A stretch of 64,000 nucleotides of DNA from Massilia aurea (GCF_014200505.1 NZ_JACHBX010000002.1:62001-126000), one strand, 5' to 3'; shown: positions 18,815 to 27,770, counted from the first letter of the stretch. A program made the numbers and translations. Notes: a model not told the origin generated them from the letters alone.

Positions 18815-19225
18815 ATGTTCCAGAAACAACAAACCGGCCTGCGCGCATTGCGCGCCGCCGGTATTGCCTTTGCCCTGATGGGTTTCGCCAGCCAGTCTGC
18901 CATGGCCCAGGAAGCACCCGCTGTCTCGAATGATTCGCTGACCGTCGTGCGCGACGCCGAAACCGGCACGCTGCGCGCCCCTACTCCTGCCGAAGCGGCT
19001 ACGCTGAAAGCGCAGTCCGTCAGGGCAATGGCGCGCATCGCACCGAAACCGACCCTGCAAAAATTCCACAGCAGCGGCGCACGCGGTGCCCGCCTGACCG
19101 ACGAATTCATGACGACGTCGGTGGCAGTTCGTAATGCAGACGGCAGCATCAGCATCACGCACGGCGACACCCAGAATGCCGATTCGACCGGCCACGTTCA
19201 CACCATTACGCCTGTCACGGAGTAA
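18815..19225 (+). CDS. Exported post-PEP-CTERM-1-type protein
   Basis: A 136-residue protein with a signal peptide (hydrophobic core to about residue 31, cut near SAMAQE). The mature part has the pattern VVRDAETGTLRAPTPAEAA (44-62) and ends with a His-containing segment (STGHVHTITP). I recognise this as the small family named post-PEP-CTERM-1 in Massilia-like genomes, usually found after a PEP-CTERM gene and before a PA-domain protein, as here. Function unknown; possibly a propeptide-like or inhibitor partner of the next protein, which starts only 2 bp after its stop. An AGGAG site precedes the ATG. Confidence 0.8.
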   Translation: MFQKQQTGLRALRAAGIAFALMGFASQSAMAQEAPAVSNDSLTVVRDAETGTLRAPTPAEAATLKAQSVRAMARIAPKPTLQKFHSSGARGARLTDEFMTTSVAVRNADGSISITHGDTQNADSTGHVHTITPVTE

Positions 19226-19227
19226 TC

Positions 19228-20715
19228 ATGCGCACCCCATCTTTCTCGCTCACCGCCGTACGCACCGTGCTGGCCACCGCCAGCATCCTGACCTGCATCG
19301 CCGCGCAAGCTGCAACCATCACCATCCAGAGCCGCGACCCAGCCGGCTTCGGTTTCAACGATCCGACCCCGGTGGCACCGGTTGGCGGCAATACGGGCAC
19401 CACGCTGGGCCAGCAACGCATGAACGTGTACCGCCACGTTGCCGATATCTGGGAGCGCAATCTCCAGAGCAACGTGACGATCACCGTATCAGCCGGCTGG
19501 GAAGCGCTGAACTGCACCGCCACCTCGGCCACGCTGGGCAGCGCCGGCGCCTGGAATATCTGGAATAACTTCCCAGGCAGCAAGAAAAACACCTGGTATC
19601 CAGCAGCATTGGCCAACAAGATCGCCGGCGTCAACCTGACTGCAGGAATCCCTGACGATGGTAGTGGCTACAGCAACGTCGATATCAAGACCCAGTTCAA
19701 CGTCAACCTCGGCCAGCCGAACTGCCTCGCCGGCAGCAGCTTCTACCTGGGCCTGGACGGCAATGCCGGCGGCCAGGTGAACTTTGCAGCAACCCTGCTG
19801 CACGAACTGGGCCACGGCCTGGGCTTCTCGGTCGTCAGCGTGCAGACCTCGACTGGCTTCCGTATCAATGCGGAGGGCTCGGCGTATGTGTCCGAGGGCG
19901 GCCTGCCAAGCGTCTGGGAAGAGTTCATGTATGACAACACCGCCAGGAAGAGATGGCTGAACATGACGTCGGCCGAGCGTCGCGTCTCGGCGATCAACCC
20001 GCTGGGCCTGGCCTGGACCGGCGCCAACTCGGTTGCCGGCGCCAGCATCCTGCGCGGCACGCCACTGCTGAAATCGGCCGGCCCGGGCAGCACCATCCCG
20101 ACGATGGAATTCAATGCGTCATCCTTCGGCCCCGCTGCGCCAACCTCCGGCAAGCTTGGCGTGCTGACCACGCTCGCGCCTCAGGCTGGTGAAATCGGTC
20201 CTGGATGCTCGCCATTTGATGCGGCCAATACTGCAGCGGTGCGCGGCAAGGTACCGATCATCAATCGCGGCGCCTGCGCTTTCGCCGTCAAGGTGAAGAA
20301 TGCACAGAACGCCGGTGCGATCGGCGTCGTGCTGGCCAACAATGCGCCCGGCGCGCTCGTTCCAGGCGGCACCGACGCTACCGTCACCATCCCATCGGTG
20401 GGTATCACGCAAGCGGAAGGCGAATTGCTGAAAGCGGCCGTGGCCGCCGCCAAGCCATACGGCTCGCGTGCACAAGCCGGTGCGGTCACTGCAACGTTTG
20501 CCGTTGACAACACCCGCAAGGCCGGCGCCGATGCCCTCGGTCGTCCGCTGCTGTACACCCCAGCCACGCTGGCGCCGGGTTCGTCGGTCTCGCACTGGGA
20601 CGTGACAGCATCGCCAAACCTGTTGATGGAGCCAAGCATCAATTCGGACCTGACCCTGTCGGTGTCGCCACCGCAGGATCTGACGCTGCCACTGCTGAAG
20701 GATATCGGCTGGTAA
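19228..20715 (+). CDS. Secreted PA-domain zinc metalloprotease-like protein
   Basis: A 495-residue exported protein. The signal peptide ends near AAQA (28). The zinc motif HELGHGLGF (192-200) fits HExxHxxGF metzincin-like proteases: His192, His196, with Glu193 as catalytic base. A protease-associated domain (about 305-430, with RGACAFAVKVKNAQNAGA) is inserted after it; the C terminus LLKDIGW is common in such proteins. Four Cys (97, 166 and two in the PA domain) could form disulfides. It starts 2 bp after the post-PEP-CTERM gene and probably shares its transcript. Substrate unknown; a role in surface or matrix protein processing is inferred. A double terminator follows. Confidence 0.88.
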   Translation: MRTPSFSLTAVRTVLATASILTCIAAQAATITIQSRDPAGFGFNDPTPVAPVGGNTGTTLGQQRMNVYRHVADIWERNLQSNVTITVSAGWEALNCTATSATLGSAGAWNIWNNFPGSKKNTWYPAALANKIAGVNLTAGIPDDGSGYSNVDIKTQFNVNLGQPNCLAGSSFYLGLDGNAGGQVNFAATLLHELGHGLGFSVVSVQTSTGFRINAEGSAYVSEGGLPSVWEEFMYDNTARKRWLNMTSAERRVSAINPLGLAWTGANSVAGASILRGTPLLKSAGPGSTIPTMEFNASSFGPAAPTSGKLGVLTTLAPQAGEIGPGCSPFDAANTAAVRGKVPIINRGACAFAVKVKNAQNAGAIGVVLANNAPGALVPGGTDATVTIPSVGITQAEGELLKAAVAAAKPYGSRAQAGAVTATFAVDNTRKAGADALGRPLLYTPATLAPGSSVSHWDVTASPNLLMEPSINSDLTLSVSPPQDLTLPLLKDIGW

Positions 20716-20728
20716 TTGACTGTCGAAG

Positions 20729-20752
20729 ATCACGGCGCGAAAGCGCCGTGAT
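20729..20752 (+). terminator. First hairpin after the metalloprotease gene
   Basis: Perfect 10-bp stem ATCACGGCGC/GCGCCGTGAT around a GAAA tetraloop, 13 bp after the stop. It has no T-run, but the stable GNRA-type loop and position suggest a transcript-end structure. Confidence 0.6.
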
Positions 20753-20762
20753 GTACGGATGC

Positions 20763-20795
20763 AAAAACGCCACCTCGCAAGGTGGCGTTTTTTTT
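20763..20795 (+). terminator. Strong rho-independent terminator
   Basis: Stem AAAAACGCCACC/GGTGGCGTTTTT around a six-base loop, followed by a run of eight T (20788-20795). It is the second of two tandem hairpins ending the PEP-CTERM/metalloprotease transcript; the A-run could let it act also for the minus-strand small gene at 20816. Confidence 0.9.
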
Positions 20796-20815
20796 GCTGC
20801 TACCGCGATCGTCGA

Positions 20816-20890
20816 TTAGAAGATCAGGTACAGGATGACCAGTACAACGACCGGGATACCCAGGAGCCAGCCAATGAAAAATTTACCCAT
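20816..20890 (-). CDS. 24-residue hydrophobic membrane miniprotein
   Basis: ATG at 20890 to TAA at 20816 encodes MGKFFIGWLLGIPVVVLVIL followed by YLIF. A short Lys-containing head is followed by a Gly/Pro-kinked hydrophobic helix long enough to cross the inner membrane once. A good AGGA-type site (GGAAGGAAC) lies about 8 bp before the ATG, and a terminator-like hairpin lies just beyond the stop. I have the impression that near-identical short proteins occur in related betaproteobacteria, but I cannot check this here. Role unknown; such proteins often bind and tune larger membrane complexes or respond to envelope stress. Confidence 0.7.
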   Translation of the reverse strand: MGKFFIGWLLGIPVVVLVILYLIF

Positions 20891-21223
20891 GATAGTGTTC
20901 CTTCCGTGTTTGCAGTGTCGATGGGTCCATCTTGCACCCCGCAGCGTTCCCGTTCAGTACGCTACTGCACGTCCACCGGCAAATTGATCCATTTGGTATC
21001 TCGCCACCTCGTCAGGCGCGCACGGCAGGAACGCGGTGCGACGTGGATTTTTTGACGGGGCTATACTAAATCATCACTTGTCGCCAGGCAGGGAATGCGG
21101 GTCGATGCTGTGCGTCGTTCGTGTCCATTACTGCCGGCGATGGCCTCCACGCGCATCGCGCCAGCCGGGGCCCAGGCTCCGCAGCGCCAGATGCGCTCAC
21201 TCACCATTCAAACAGGGGACTCT
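20891..21223. other. Intergenic region before the host-attachment-family gene
   Basis: 333 bp without a supported gene. A TATACT hexamer at 21062-21067 is a possible -10 for the downstream gene, but no good -35 lies 16-18 bp upstream. Frames crossing this region lack ribosome sites and domain matches. Nothing else is seen. Confidence 0.4.
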
Positions 21224-21727
21224 ATGCCTACAACCTGGATTATCGCGGCCAATGCCGGTCGTGCACGTATTTTCGCCGATGCCAAGTCTGCCAAGTCGCT
21301 GCAAGAAGTGGAAGACATGGTCAATCCTGCTGCGCAAGGGCGCGTCAGCGACATCGTGACCGACCGCCTGAGCCCGCGCTCGGCCGGCAATAGCGGCCAC
21401 AATATCGGCGGCGGTCAGGGCGGCGGCTTCGAGCACGCGGCACAGGCCGGTGCGCCGGGCAGCGACTACCAGCCAGCTGTCACGCCGGCCGAGCACGAAG
21501 CGCAAAAGTTTGCCAAGGACGTCGCCGCATACCTGTTGCAAGGGCAGCAGAAAGGCCAGTATCAGCACCTGATCGTGTCCGCATCGCCCGAGTTCCTGGG
21601 CCTGCTGCGTACCGCAATCGATCCGCAGGTCAAGGCGCTGATCACGCATGAGCTCAACAAGGATTACACCCACTCGAGCGGTCACGAACTGCGCGGCCAA
21701 CTCGCAGCGCATCTCGAAAAAGCCTAA
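21224..21727 (+). CDS. Host attachment protein family (COG5622-type)
   Basis: A 167-residue soluble protein starting WIIAANAGRARIFA, the opening of the family named for an Agrobacterium gene needed for attachment to host cells. A Gly-rich loop (GGGQGGGFEHA, about 64-74) separates two alpha/beta parts; the C-terminal part contains HLIVSASPEFLGLLR and the closing HELRGQLAAHL. The fold resembles eRF1-domain-like proteins, and the biochemical role is not established. The ATG at 21224 is preceded by AGGGGA; a longer in-frame start at 21095 lacks support. A stable hairpin separates it from the convergent helicase gene. Confidence 0.85.
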   Translation: MPTTWIIAANAGRARIFADAKSAKSLQEVEDMVNPAAQGRVSDIVTDRLSPRSAGNSGHNIGGGQGGGFEHAAQAGAPGSDYQPAVTPAEHEAQKFAKDVAAYLLQGQQKGQYQHLIVSASPEFLGLLRTAIDPQVKALITHELNKDYTHSSGHELRGQLAAHLEKA

Positions 21728-21759
21728 GGTTTAAAGACCGCAAGGTTGCACCTACCCTG

Positions 21760-21786
21760 ACAGGCCCGCCACTTCGGCGGGCCTGT
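21760..21786. terminator. Bidirectional terminator hairpin
   Basis: 11-bp perfect stem ACAGGCCCGCC/GGCGGGCCTGT with a five-base loop, between the convergent host-attachment and helicase genes (the helicase stop is 5 bp away). No long T-run. Confidence 0.65.
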
Positions 21787-21790
21787 TGCG

Positions 21791-24700
21791 TTATGGCCGT
21801 GCGTGCTCGACCGGCGAGAATATCTCGCGCAGGTCCTCGGCCCCGATGGCGGGTGCCAGTTCGGTATCGCCCGCGAGCAGGGCATTGGCCAGATCGCCCT
21901 TGCGGCGCTGCATGTCCTGGATTTTTTCTTCCAGCGTGCCGCGCGCGATCAGCTTGTAGACGAAGACCGGCTGCGTCTGGCCAATGCGCCAGGCGCGGTC
22001 GGTGGCCTGGTTTTCGCTGGCCGGATTCCACCACGGATCGTAGTGGATGACCGTATCGGCCGCCGTGAGATTGAGGCCCACACCGCCCGCCTTCAGGCTG
22101 ATCAGGAACACACCCACCTGCCCCGCCTGGAACGCAGCAACCGGTGCGGCGCGGTCGACCGTGCTGCCGGTGAGTTCGACGTAGGCGATACTGCGCGCGT
22201 TGAGTTCATCCGCGATCAGCGCCAGCATGCTCGTGAACTGTGAAAACACCAGCACCTTGCGCCCTTCGCTGATGAGGGTATCGAGCAATTCCATCAGCGC
22301 CTCGAGCTTGGCCGAGCCACCCGCCGCGCCTGTCTTGAGCAGGCGCGGATCGCAGCACACCTGGCGCAGCTTGAGCAGCGCCTCGAGAATGACGATATGG
22401 CTGCGCGCCAGGCCCTTGCGGTCGATCTCGTCGCGCACCTTGCGGTCCATCGCCACGCGCACCGTTTCGTACAGGTCGCGCTGCACGCCACCGAGCTCGA
22501 CCGGCAGGATGATCTCGGTCTTGGGCGGCAGCTCGGTCGCCACCTTGTCCTTGGTCCGGCGCAGCATGAACGGTTTCAGGCGCCGCACCAGCAGGTCCTT
22601 GCGGCCCATGTCGCCGCCCTGCTCGATCGGTTTGCGAAACACGGTATTGAAGCCCCGCTCGTCGCCCAGCAGGCCCGGCATCAGGAAATGGAACTGCGAC
22701 CACAGTTCGCCCAGGTGGTTCTGCACCGGCGTGCCGGTCAGGCACAGGCGATGGCGCGCGTCGAGCAGGCGCGCCGTCTGCGCCGCCTTGCTGCGGCTGT
22801 TCTTGATGTACTGCGCTTCATCGAGGATCAACAGGTGATAGCGGTGGCCGCGCAGCGCCACTTCGTCGCGCCCGAGCAGCGCGTAGGTGGTCAGGACCAC
22901 GTCGGCGTCGCCGATGCCATCGAACAGCGCCGTGCGCTCCTTGCCATGCAATAGCAGTACGCGCAGGCCAGGTGTGAAGCGGGCCGCCTCGGCCTGCCAG
23001 TTGGGCATCAGGCTCGTGGGCGCCACGACCAGCGCCGGACGGTCGAGCCGCCCCGCTTCTTTCTCGACCAGGATGTGGGCCAGCGCCTGGATCGTCTTGC
23101 CCAGGCCCATGTCGTCGGCCAGGATGCCACCGAATTCGTACTCGCGCAGGAACTGCAGCCAGGCCAGGCCGCTGCGCTGGTAGGGCCGCAGGTCGGCCTG
23201 CAGGCCAACGGGCAGTTCAACTGGCCGGATGCCGTCGAAATCGTTGAGCTTGCGGCCCAGTGCGCGCAAGCGCTCGCCGCCCATCCAGCGCAGGTGTGCT
23301 GCGCGCTCGAGTTCGGCCAGGCGCGCCGCATCCATCACCGGCAGGCGTACCCGGCTGCCCATGCGCTCGTTGAAATACAGCTCGCCCAGCGTGACCAGGA
23401 TCGGCCTGATGCGGCCCCAGGTCACGGCCACGCGTGTTTCGTCGTCGAGTTCGATCACCAGGTCGCCCTCGTCGGCGCGTGTGGCCAGGACCACCGGGTC
23501 GAACTCCTGCGGCGCGGCGCGGATCATCTTGAGCAGCAAGGGCAGCAGCGCGTGCCGCTGGCCGTTCACGACGATGCCCAGCTCGAGCGCGAACCAGGCC
23601 TGCCCGCCCTCGCCTTCTTCATCGAGTTCGGCGTACCAATCATCGACTTCGGCCAGGTGGTAGCGATAATCGCCTTCGATCTCGACCTGCCAGCCGTCCG
23701 CCTCCAGGCGCGGCAGCGCATCGCGCACGAAGCCGACCCAGGCCGCCTCGTCGGCAAGCTGTAAGGCGCCGGGCAGATCCAGCAGTGGCGAGTCGGGTGG
23801 CGGTTCGGCAAACCCGAGCCCGGTCAGCAACGCCCGCGCTGCCGCCTCGAGCGCGGCATCGCGCACGATGAGCTGGACCCTGGTGTTTTCGACGCGGCGC
23901 AGCACCGGCCCGTCGTCGGGCTCCGCGATCCAGCCGTCGTAGTCGAACATCAAGGTGGCATGGTCGTACCAGCGGTAGTCGCCGCGCTGCCTGGCCAGCA
24001 TGCTGTCGAGCACGAGCAGGGGCACGGGCGCCACGTCGCTGCGCTCATTGGTTTCCAGCACCTGTGGCAACGGGAACACGCCATCCAGGCCAAGCTCGGC
24101 CATGCGCGTCGCCACGCTGGCGCGGTGCTCCGGCCATAGCAGCGGCGCCTGCTCCACCGCGCCGAGCAGCATCTCCAGCGGCAAGGGCGCCAGCAAGGCC
24201 GGCAGCGTCAGCTCCCCGATCAGGTCACCGTCGATGTAGCAGGCCGGTTCGGTTGGCAGTACCTCGTCGGGAATCTGCTGCTCGCGCGCGCCGCCACCGG
24301 CAAATTGCCAGCTCAGCTGAAGCGCATCGGGATCGCCATCGAGTGGATGCCAGTCGATCACGGCCGCGCGCTTCGGGCCGGCCAGCAGCGGCGCGACCCG
24401 GCCGCGCGCCAGATCCTCTGGCGTGTGGGCGCGCAGTAGACGTTCTTGCGCGACCAGCTGGGCCAGCAGGCGTGCGCCCAGCGCGCCTTGCGGCCGCGCG
24501 ACGCCCAGGCCACCCGACGCAGCGGCCAGGCCGGCAAACTGGCGCAGCAGCTCAACGTCGCCGGTCGCGATCCAGGCGGGTGGATCGCGCAGCAGGCCGT
24601 GGTGGTTGACGTCACCCGAGCTGGCGCCAATGCCGCCGCGCTTGCCCTGGCGGCCCTTGCGCAGGTGCAGCCGGGAGTGGCCGTGCAGATCCGGCACCAG

Positions 24701-25111
24701 GACCCAGGCCAGGATGGTCACCGCGCCCGTGCCCGCCAGCGCCGGCTGCGTGATCTGGCTCAGCTGCGAGAGCTGCATGAGCCAGTGCTGCGCGACGGCG
24801 TTGGCCGCGCCGGGGGCTTGCCGGGCTTCGCGCTCGCGGCACTCGATATCCTTGATCAGGACCGCCACCACGTGCTTGCAGTTGTAGCCCACCGGACAGG
24901 TGCAGCGACCGTCGAAGTTGATCTGCTCGCGGCGCGTGAACACGCGGATGGTCTGATGGTAGACCGCCCCGCCGCTGCCGGCGACTTCGCCAATCAGCCG
25001 GTCGGCCTGCCACTGCGCGACCAGGACATGGCCGTCATCGGCGTAATCGTGGCCACGCTTCAGGGCGCCGGAGTCGAAGTTGTGCGTCAGGTCGGCGTAA
25101 TCGTAATGCAT
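21791..25111 (-). CDS. SNF2-family DNA-dependent ATPase/helicase with SWIM zinc finger
   Basis: A protein of about 1106 residues. The N terminus carries a SWIM zinc finger (CTCPVGYNCKHV, CxCx5CxH, about 70-81). A long middle region is followed by the two RecA-like lobes: motif I DDMGLGKTIQ, motif II DEAQYIKN, motif III LTGTPVQN, motif V AGGVGLNLTAAD and motif VI DRAWRIGQ. This is the bacterial SWIM-SNF2 architecture (RapA/HepA relatives), which uses ATP to move on DNA or remodel protein-DNA complexes; the target is unknown. I prefer ATG 25111; TTG 25126 is possible. It is a single gene ending against a hairpin. Three tryptophan/acid-rich stretches in the middle are family-typical. Confidence 0.92.
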   Translation of the reverse strand: MHYDYADLTHNFDSGALKRGHDYADDGHVLVAQWQADRLIGEVAGSGGAVYHQTIRVFTRREQINFDGRCTCPVGYNCKHVVAVLIKDIECREREARQAPGAANAVAQHWLMQLSQLSQITQPALAGTGAVTILAWVLVPDLHGHSRLHLRKGRQGKRGGIGASSGDVNHHGLLRDPPAWIATGDVELLRQFAGLAAASGGLGVARPQGALGARLLAQLVAQERLLRAHTPEDLARGRVAPLLAGPKRAAVIDWHPLDGDPDALQLSWQFAGGGAREQQIPDEVLPTEPACYIDGDLIGELTLPALLAPLPLEMLLGAVEQAPLLWPEHRASVATRMAELGLDGVFPLPQVLETNERSDVAPVPLLVLDSMLARQRGDYRWYDHATLMFDYDGWIAEPDDGPVLRRVENTRVQLIVRDAALEAAARALLTGLGFAEPPPDSPLLDLPGALQLADEAAWVGFVRDALPRLEADGWQVEIEGDYRYHLAEVDDWYAELDEEGEGGQAWFALELGIVVNGQRHALLPLLLKMIRAAPQEFDPVVLATRADEGDLVIELDDETRVAVTWGRIRPILVTLGELYFNERMGSRVRLPVMDAARLAELERAAHLRWMGGERLRALGRKLNDFDGIRPVELPVGLQADLRPYQRSGLAWLQFLREYEFGGILADDMGLGKTIQALAHILVEKEAGRLDRPALVVAPTSLMPNWQAEAARFTPGLRVLLLHGKERTALFDGIGDADVVLTTYALLGRDEVALRGHRYHLLILDEAQYIKNSRSKAAQTARLLDARHRLCLTGTPVQNHLGELWSQFHFLMPGLLGDERGFNTVFRKPIEQGGDMGRKDLLVRRLKPFMLRRTKDKVATELPPKTEIILPVELGGVQRDLYETVRVAMDRKVRDEIDRKGLARSHIVILEALLKLRQVCCDPRLLKTGAAGGSAKLEALMELLDTLISEGRKVLVFSQFTSMLALIADELNARSIAYVELTGSTVDRAAPVAAFQAGQVGVFLISLKAGGVGLNLTAADTVIHYDPWWNPASENQATDRAWRIGQTQPVFVYKLIARGTLEEKIQDMQRRKGDLANALLAGDTELAPAIGAEDLREIFSPVEHARP

Positions 25112-25169
25112 GGGCGAATCGGACAATCATGGCGGCGAAGCCACCATTATCGCCCGAACACGTCAATTC

Positions 25170-25616
25170 TTACTGCGCGACGACCTTGATCTGCTCGACG
25201 TCCACGGTAGAGTCGCCGAACATTTCCTTGTCGAACTCGCCGGTGAGTTCCACCAGCGTGTTGTGATCGACCGTCACGCCGGCCGGAAATCGATCAGCGT
25301 CGATCTCGACCATGATCTTGCCGCTGGCGTCGGTGAACTCGTAGTTCTCGTCGCCCTTGTGGCTGGTGAGCTTGCCCTTGAGGCGCACGTACTGGTCATC
25401 CTTGCCATTGGCCAGCAAATCCTTGGCGGTCATCAACGGCGCGCCCGATGGACCGGCATAGCCCGATGGCGCGGCCTTGGTGGCCGGGGCGGCAGTTGGC
25501 GCTACGGTGGCGGTTGCAGCCGGCGTTGTGGTCTGGGTTGCAGCGGTCTGGGCAACAGCAGCGGCCGAACCGGTGATCAACAGGGCGATGCAGGCGATGT
25601 GCGAAATACGTTTCAT
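25170..25616 (-). CDS. YgiW/YdeI-family periplasmic OB-fold stress protein
   Basis: A 148-residue exported protein. A signal peptide (to about residue 22, SAAAVAQ) is followed by an Ala/Thr/Pro-rich linker (24-50) and an OB fold (about 55-148) with VRLKGKLTSH, YEFTDASGKIMVEID and a C-terminal VDVEQIKVV, typical of the bacterial OB-fold (BOF) family. E. coli YgiW helps resist peroxide, cadmium and acid and lies next to qseBC (known). Here it follows qseC on the same strand, 75 bp after its stop, with a regulator box in the gap (25691-25707). An AGGA site precedes the ATG at 25616; a longer frame lacks a signal peptide. Confidence 0.9.
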   Translation of the reverse strand: MKRISHIACIALLITGSAAAVAQTAATQTTTPAATATVAPTAAPATKAAPSGYAGPSGAPLMTAKDLLANGKDDQYVRLKGKLTSHKGDENYEFTDASGKIMVEIDADRFPAGVTVDHNTLVELTGEFDKEMFGDSTVDVEQIKVVAQ

Positions 25617-25690
25617 GGTCAGTCCTCGGTAGTTGGTGGGTCGTTGCCTGCACAGCGTTGGCAGGCACAGACGCATTACACCGGCGGGAC

Positions 25691-25707
25691 ATTAAACCGA
25701 TCTTAAG
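25691..25707 (-). promoter_or_regulatory. QseB/PmrA-type direct-repeat box upstream of the YgiW gene
   Basis: On the minus strand CTTAAGATCGGTTTAAT gives two half-sites, CTTAAG and TTTAAT, with 11-bp spacing, as OmpR-family dimers need. It starts 75 bp before the ATG and overlaps the last codons and stop of the histidine-kinase gene. A sister site lies upstream of the regulator gene. Confidence 0.6.
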
Positions 25708-27062
25708 GACGCGTCGAAGTCGAGCGTGACACCCAGGCCGCGCCCGTCCAGGCCGGCGCCGAAAGTCAGCGCGATGCCGTGCAGATCGGCGATGCGCCTG
25801 ACGATCGAGAGCCCGAGTCCGCTGCCCGGCTGGCCCTGCCCCAGCACGCGAAAGAAGCGCTCGCTCAGGCGCGCGCGGCTGGCTGCATCCACGCCCGGGC
25901 CATTGTCGCGTACGGCAATGCGGTCGAATCCGCCATGCCGGCGCGCATCGATGGCGATGCGGCTGCCATCCGGGCAATAGCGCAGCGCATTGTCGAGCAG
26001 GTTGCGCAGCACGATGTCGAGCATCTGCGGGTCGGCCTCCACATGTTCGAGCTCGCAGTGCACGGCGATGGTGATGCCACGCGCCGCCGCTTCCTGCGCA
26101 TGCGAGCCCACGAGGCGCTCAAACAGCGCCGGCAGAGGCACCCGCTGGCGCACCAGTTGCTCGCGCGCCAGCGGGTCCAGACGCGCCAGCGTCAAGAGGC
26201 TGTCGACCAGCCCGGTCGTGCGCGCGATATCGTGGCGCAGCTTCTGGAACGGCGTGGCCAGTTCGGGATGCTGGCGTTGCAGCAGCTGCACATGCATGTG
26301 CAGGCCTGCCAGCGGCGTGCGCAGCTCGTGCGCAGCGTCCGCAGTAAAGCGGCGCTCGGCCTGCAGCGCCGCATCCAGGCGACCCAGCACGCCGTTGAGC
26401 GCCTGCACGATCGGCAGCACTTCGCGCGCCTGACCGGCGGTGGGCACCTGCGTCAGGTCGTGCGGTGTCTTGGCCGCGATGGTGGCCGCCGTCTGGCGCA
26501 AGGGTTTCAATACGCGCCCGGTCAGCACCCAGCACACGAGCGCCAGCAACAGCAGGAAGCCCAGCACGGGCAGCCACAGCGATTCAGCCAGCTCTTCCAG
26601 GATGTCGAAGCGCTTGCTCTGCTGCTGGCCGACCTGGACCTCGACGCTGCGCGCCGCGTCGCGCACGACGAACACGCGCCACGGATCGCCGTTGTTGCGC
26701 ACATCAGCAAAGCCGTCCTGGTCGTCAAAGTCCGTTACGAACGGCTGCGCGGGCGCGCCGCCGGTACGCTGGACGACGCGTCCGCCTGCCACGATCTGGT
26801 ACTGCATGTCGACCTTGCGACCAGGCCGGCTCTCGAGCCCGGGCCACAGCAACAGGCCGCGCTCGTTCCAGTCGGTGGTGGCAGCCATGATCATGTGGCC
26901 CGATTCTTCGAGCGCATCGTCGAACACGTCGTTGGTCTCCTGCCAGGCGATGACGGTGACAATGCCCAGGCTGGCCAGCCACAGCACGGTGCTGGCGGCC
27001 ACGATGGCGATCAAGAGGCGCCGACGCAATGACCACGGCTGCACCGGCGAATCATTCACCAT
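25692..27062 (-). CDS. qseC: QseC/PmrB-like sensor histidine kinase
   Basis: A 456-residue inner-membrane kinase. First helix about 16-40, periplasmic domain about 41-160, second helix about 162-182, then HAMP, the phospho-acceptor His245 in FTADAAHELRTPL, and the ATPase domain with LRNLLDNALRY (N box), DNGPGVD (G1) and GSGLGLSIV (G2). The layout and the periplasmic domain fit QseC/PmrB-type kinases paired with OmpR-family regulators. Its ATG overlaps the regulator stop by 11 bp. The YgiW-type gene downstream favours QseC over PmrB. The input signal cannot be told from the sequence. Confidence 0.9.
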   Translation of the reverse strand: MVNDSPVQPWSLRRRLLIAIVAASTVLWLASLGIVTVIAWQETNDVFDDALEESGHMIMAATTDWNERGLLLWPGLESRPGRKVDMQYQIVAGGRVVQRTGGAPAQPFVTDFDDQDGFADVRNNGDPWRVFVVRDAARSVEVQVGQQQSKRFDILEELAESLWLPVLGFLLLLALVCWVLTGRVLKPLRQTAATIAAKTPHDLTQVPTAGQAREVLPIVQALNGVLGRLDAALQAERRFTADAAHELRTPLAGLHMHVQLLQRQHPELATPFQKLRHDIARTTGLVDSLLTLARLDPLAREQLVRQRVPLPALFERLVGSHAQEAAARGITIAVHCELEHVEADPQMLDIVLRNLLDNALRYCPDGSRIAIDARRHGGFDRIAVRDNGPGVDAASRARLSERFFRVLGQGQPGSGLGLSIVRRIADLHGIALTFGAGLDGRGLGVTLDFDASLRSV

Positions 27063-27717
27063 CAGTCTTCATCCGGTAGCCCAGCCCGCGCACTGTGACG
27101 ATGCTGTCGCTGCCGAATTTCTTGCGCAGGTTGTGCACATAGACCTCGATCGCATTGCTCTCGACTTCGTCACCCCAGCCATACAGCGTCTCTTCGATCT
27201 GGGCCCGGGTGACGATGCTGTTCTTGCGCAGCAGCAGCGCGTACAGCACGTTGTACTCGCGCGCCGTCAGCGCGACGGGCACGCCGCGCAGGCTGGCCGC
27301 CTTGGTGTCCAGGTTCAGCGCGATCTCACCGTGCACGAGGTCATTGCTCACCTGGTTCGCGCCGCGGCGCACGGCTGCGCGGATGCGAGCCGACATTTCC
27401 TCGAGTTCGAACGGCTTGACCAGGTAGTCGTCGGCGCCCAGGTCCAGGCCTTCGACACGATCGGCCAGGGCGTTGAAGGCTGTGATCAGGATGACGGCCA
27501 CGCCATTGCCGGCGGCGCGCAACTGGCCCAGCAAGGCGTCGCCGGACAAACCCGGCAAGCCACGGTCGAGCAGCACGCAGTCGTAGCGATGGGTCATCAG
27601 GGCCGTCTGCGCCGAGTCGCCGCGCTGGACCCAGTCGACGGCGTGGCCATCAAGCCGTAACCAGGCCTGGATGGTGTCGCCAAGGGAGAGGTCGTCTTCG
27701 ACGAGCAGAATGCGCAT
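27052..27717 (-). CDS. qseB: QseB/PmrA-like OmpR-family response regulator
   Basis: A 221-residue two-domain regulator. Receiver: acidic pocket at Glu7-Asp8-Asp9, phospho-acceptor Asp51 (VLLDRGLPG), conserved Thr in LITAF and Lys in LVKPFE. DNA-binding winged helix: about 125-221, with LTAREYNVLYALL and the recognition segment SNAIEVYVHNLRKKFG ending in RGLGYRM. It is first in the operon regulator-kinase, followed by the YgiW-type gene. A CTTAAG-N5-GTTCAT box 54 bp upstream suggests it controls itself. Confidence 0.92.
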   Translation of the reverse strand: MRILLVEDDLSLGDTIQAWLRLDGHAVDWVQRGDSAQTALMTHRYDCVLLDRGLPGLSGDALLGQLRAAGNGVAVILITAFNALADRVEGLDLGADDYLVKPFELEEMSARIRAAVRRGANQVSNDLVHGEIALNLDTKAASLRGVPVALTAREYNVLYALLLRKNSIVTRAQIEETLYGWGDEVESNAIEVYVHNLRKKFGSDSIVTVRGLGYRMKTDGE

Positions 27718-27770
27718 GGGTATGGAATCAATAGATGGAATGACTTACCTTGCCATGCTTGCGCGGCAAG

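Noticed and set aside
21051..21067. TTGACG and TATACT as a sigma-70 promoter before the host-attachment gene
   Set aside because: Only four bases separate the two hexamers, so they cannot be a -35/-10 pair.
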